Shown: positions 14,871 to 15,145 of the stretch, piece after piece
How the letters are laid out: every line of letters starts with the position of its first letter
How positions within the stretch are numbered: position 1 is the first letter of the stretch
Assembly: GCA_023390395.1 (NCBI GenBank)
Contig: JAEWCY010000112.1
Coordinates: 1-15,145 of the forward strand
DNA: 15,145 nucleotides
Source of the DNA: Pseudomonadota bacterium
GTDB lineage: Bacteria > Desulfobacterota > Desulfovibrionia > Desulfovibrionales > Desulfovibrionaceae
Direction of reading: 5' to 3'
Notes under the pieces: model-generated
Databases searched by the model: none
Seen by the model: the letters and a program-made list of their open reading frames with translations, nothing else
Told to the model about the DNA's origin: nothing
Translations under genes and position numbers: made by a program

Positions 14871-15145
14871 CTATTCCTCGCCGGCCAGAGCCCGCGCGCC
14901 GACCCCGGCCGCGCCCGGATGCAGGGCGGCGTCGAGCTGGCGGACATCCAGGGCGTTCTCCCACTTGGCCACGACGATGGTGGCGATGCCGTTGCCGATC
15001 ATGTTGGTGATGGCCCGGGCCTCGGACATGAAGCGGTCCACGCCAAGGAGCAGCGTGAGCGAGGCCACGGGGATGTGCCCCACGGTCTGGAGCGAGGCGG
15101 CCAGGGTGATGAAGCCGCCGCCCGTGACCGCGGCCGCGCCCTTGG
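14871..15145 (-). CDS. dctA: DctA-type C4-dicarboxylate:cation symporter, C-terminal part
   Basis: The frame is open to the window edge, so only the last 91 residues are visible, starting KGAAAVTGGGFITLAASL. It matches the end of the DAACS family (DctA/GltP): the substrate/cation region DRFMSEARAITNMIGNGIA, followed by TIVVAKWENALD, is the DctA hallmark. DctA imports succinate, fumarate, malate and aspartate with H+ or Na+ through the inner membrane. The C-terminal tail is short. It converges on the glycosyltransferase gene, with the MITE-like element and about 116 bp of featureless DNA between them. The subfamily call is confident; the exact substrate range is not visible. Confidence 0.9.
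   Translation of the reverse strand, partial: KGAAAVTGGGFITLAASLQTVGHIPVASLTLLLGVDRFMSEARAITNMIGNGIATIVVAKWENALDVRQLDAALHPGAAGVGARALAGEE

Overview
The window is GC-rich, tightly packed bacterial DNA. Gene content suggests a sulfate-reducing deltaproteobacterium of the Desulfovibrionaceae: a PEP-synthase-like C-terminus, a sigma54 regulator facing a two-subunit aconitase-family dehydratase, and several C4-dicarboxylate-type carriers. That assignment is inference; no rRNA, tRNA or other phylogenetic marker is present.

Layout. (1) 1-1133, + strand: 3' end of a PEP/pyruvate-binding (PEP-synthase-like) gene, a small hypothetical gene and an overlapping hairpin/terminator region. (2) 1171-1654, - strand: a 97-codon hypothetical gene with its own sigma70-type promoter, and a possible 35-codon ORF overlapping its stop. 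(3) 1667-7314, - strand: a catabolic-looking operon, transcribed as aconitase-family large subunit, small subunit, CitT/TtdT-type anion transporter, malate dehydrogenase, FAcD-like alpha/beta hydrolase, hairpin terminator. (4) 7188-7419: divergent control region. It holds a sigma54 -24/-12 promoter for the operon, an IHF-like site, and a cluster of GAAACG/CGTTTC half-sites just before the regulator's ribosome-binding site. (5) 7420-9264, + strand: a PrpR-type sigma54 activator. (6) 9410-11255, - strand: a berberine-bridge-type FAD oxidase followed by a YciH/SUI1 protein. (7) 11685-14647, + strand: an AspT/YidE-family exchanger with a GT4 glycosyltransferase starting 2 nt after its stop. (8) 14871-15145, - strand: 3' end of a DctA-type dicarboxylate symporter.

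Likely workings: the PrpR-type protein senses a small acid and activates the - strand operon through sigma54. The transporter imports a di- or tricarboxylate, the dehydratase isomerises or (de)hydrates it, and the dehydrogenase handles a malate-like hydroxyacid. The hydrolase keeps the Asp nucleophile and the two carboxylate-binding Arg of fluoroacetate dehalogenases but has Trp where their halide-pocket His sits. The true substrate cannot be read from sequence.

Two copies of a 111-bp palindromic, transposase-less element (MITE-like) lie in opposite orientations at 9261-9371 and 14644-14754. Each begins inside a CTAG that is also the TAG stop of the preceding gene. Their 10-bp end sequence recurs alone twice within the catabolic operon's intergenic gaps.
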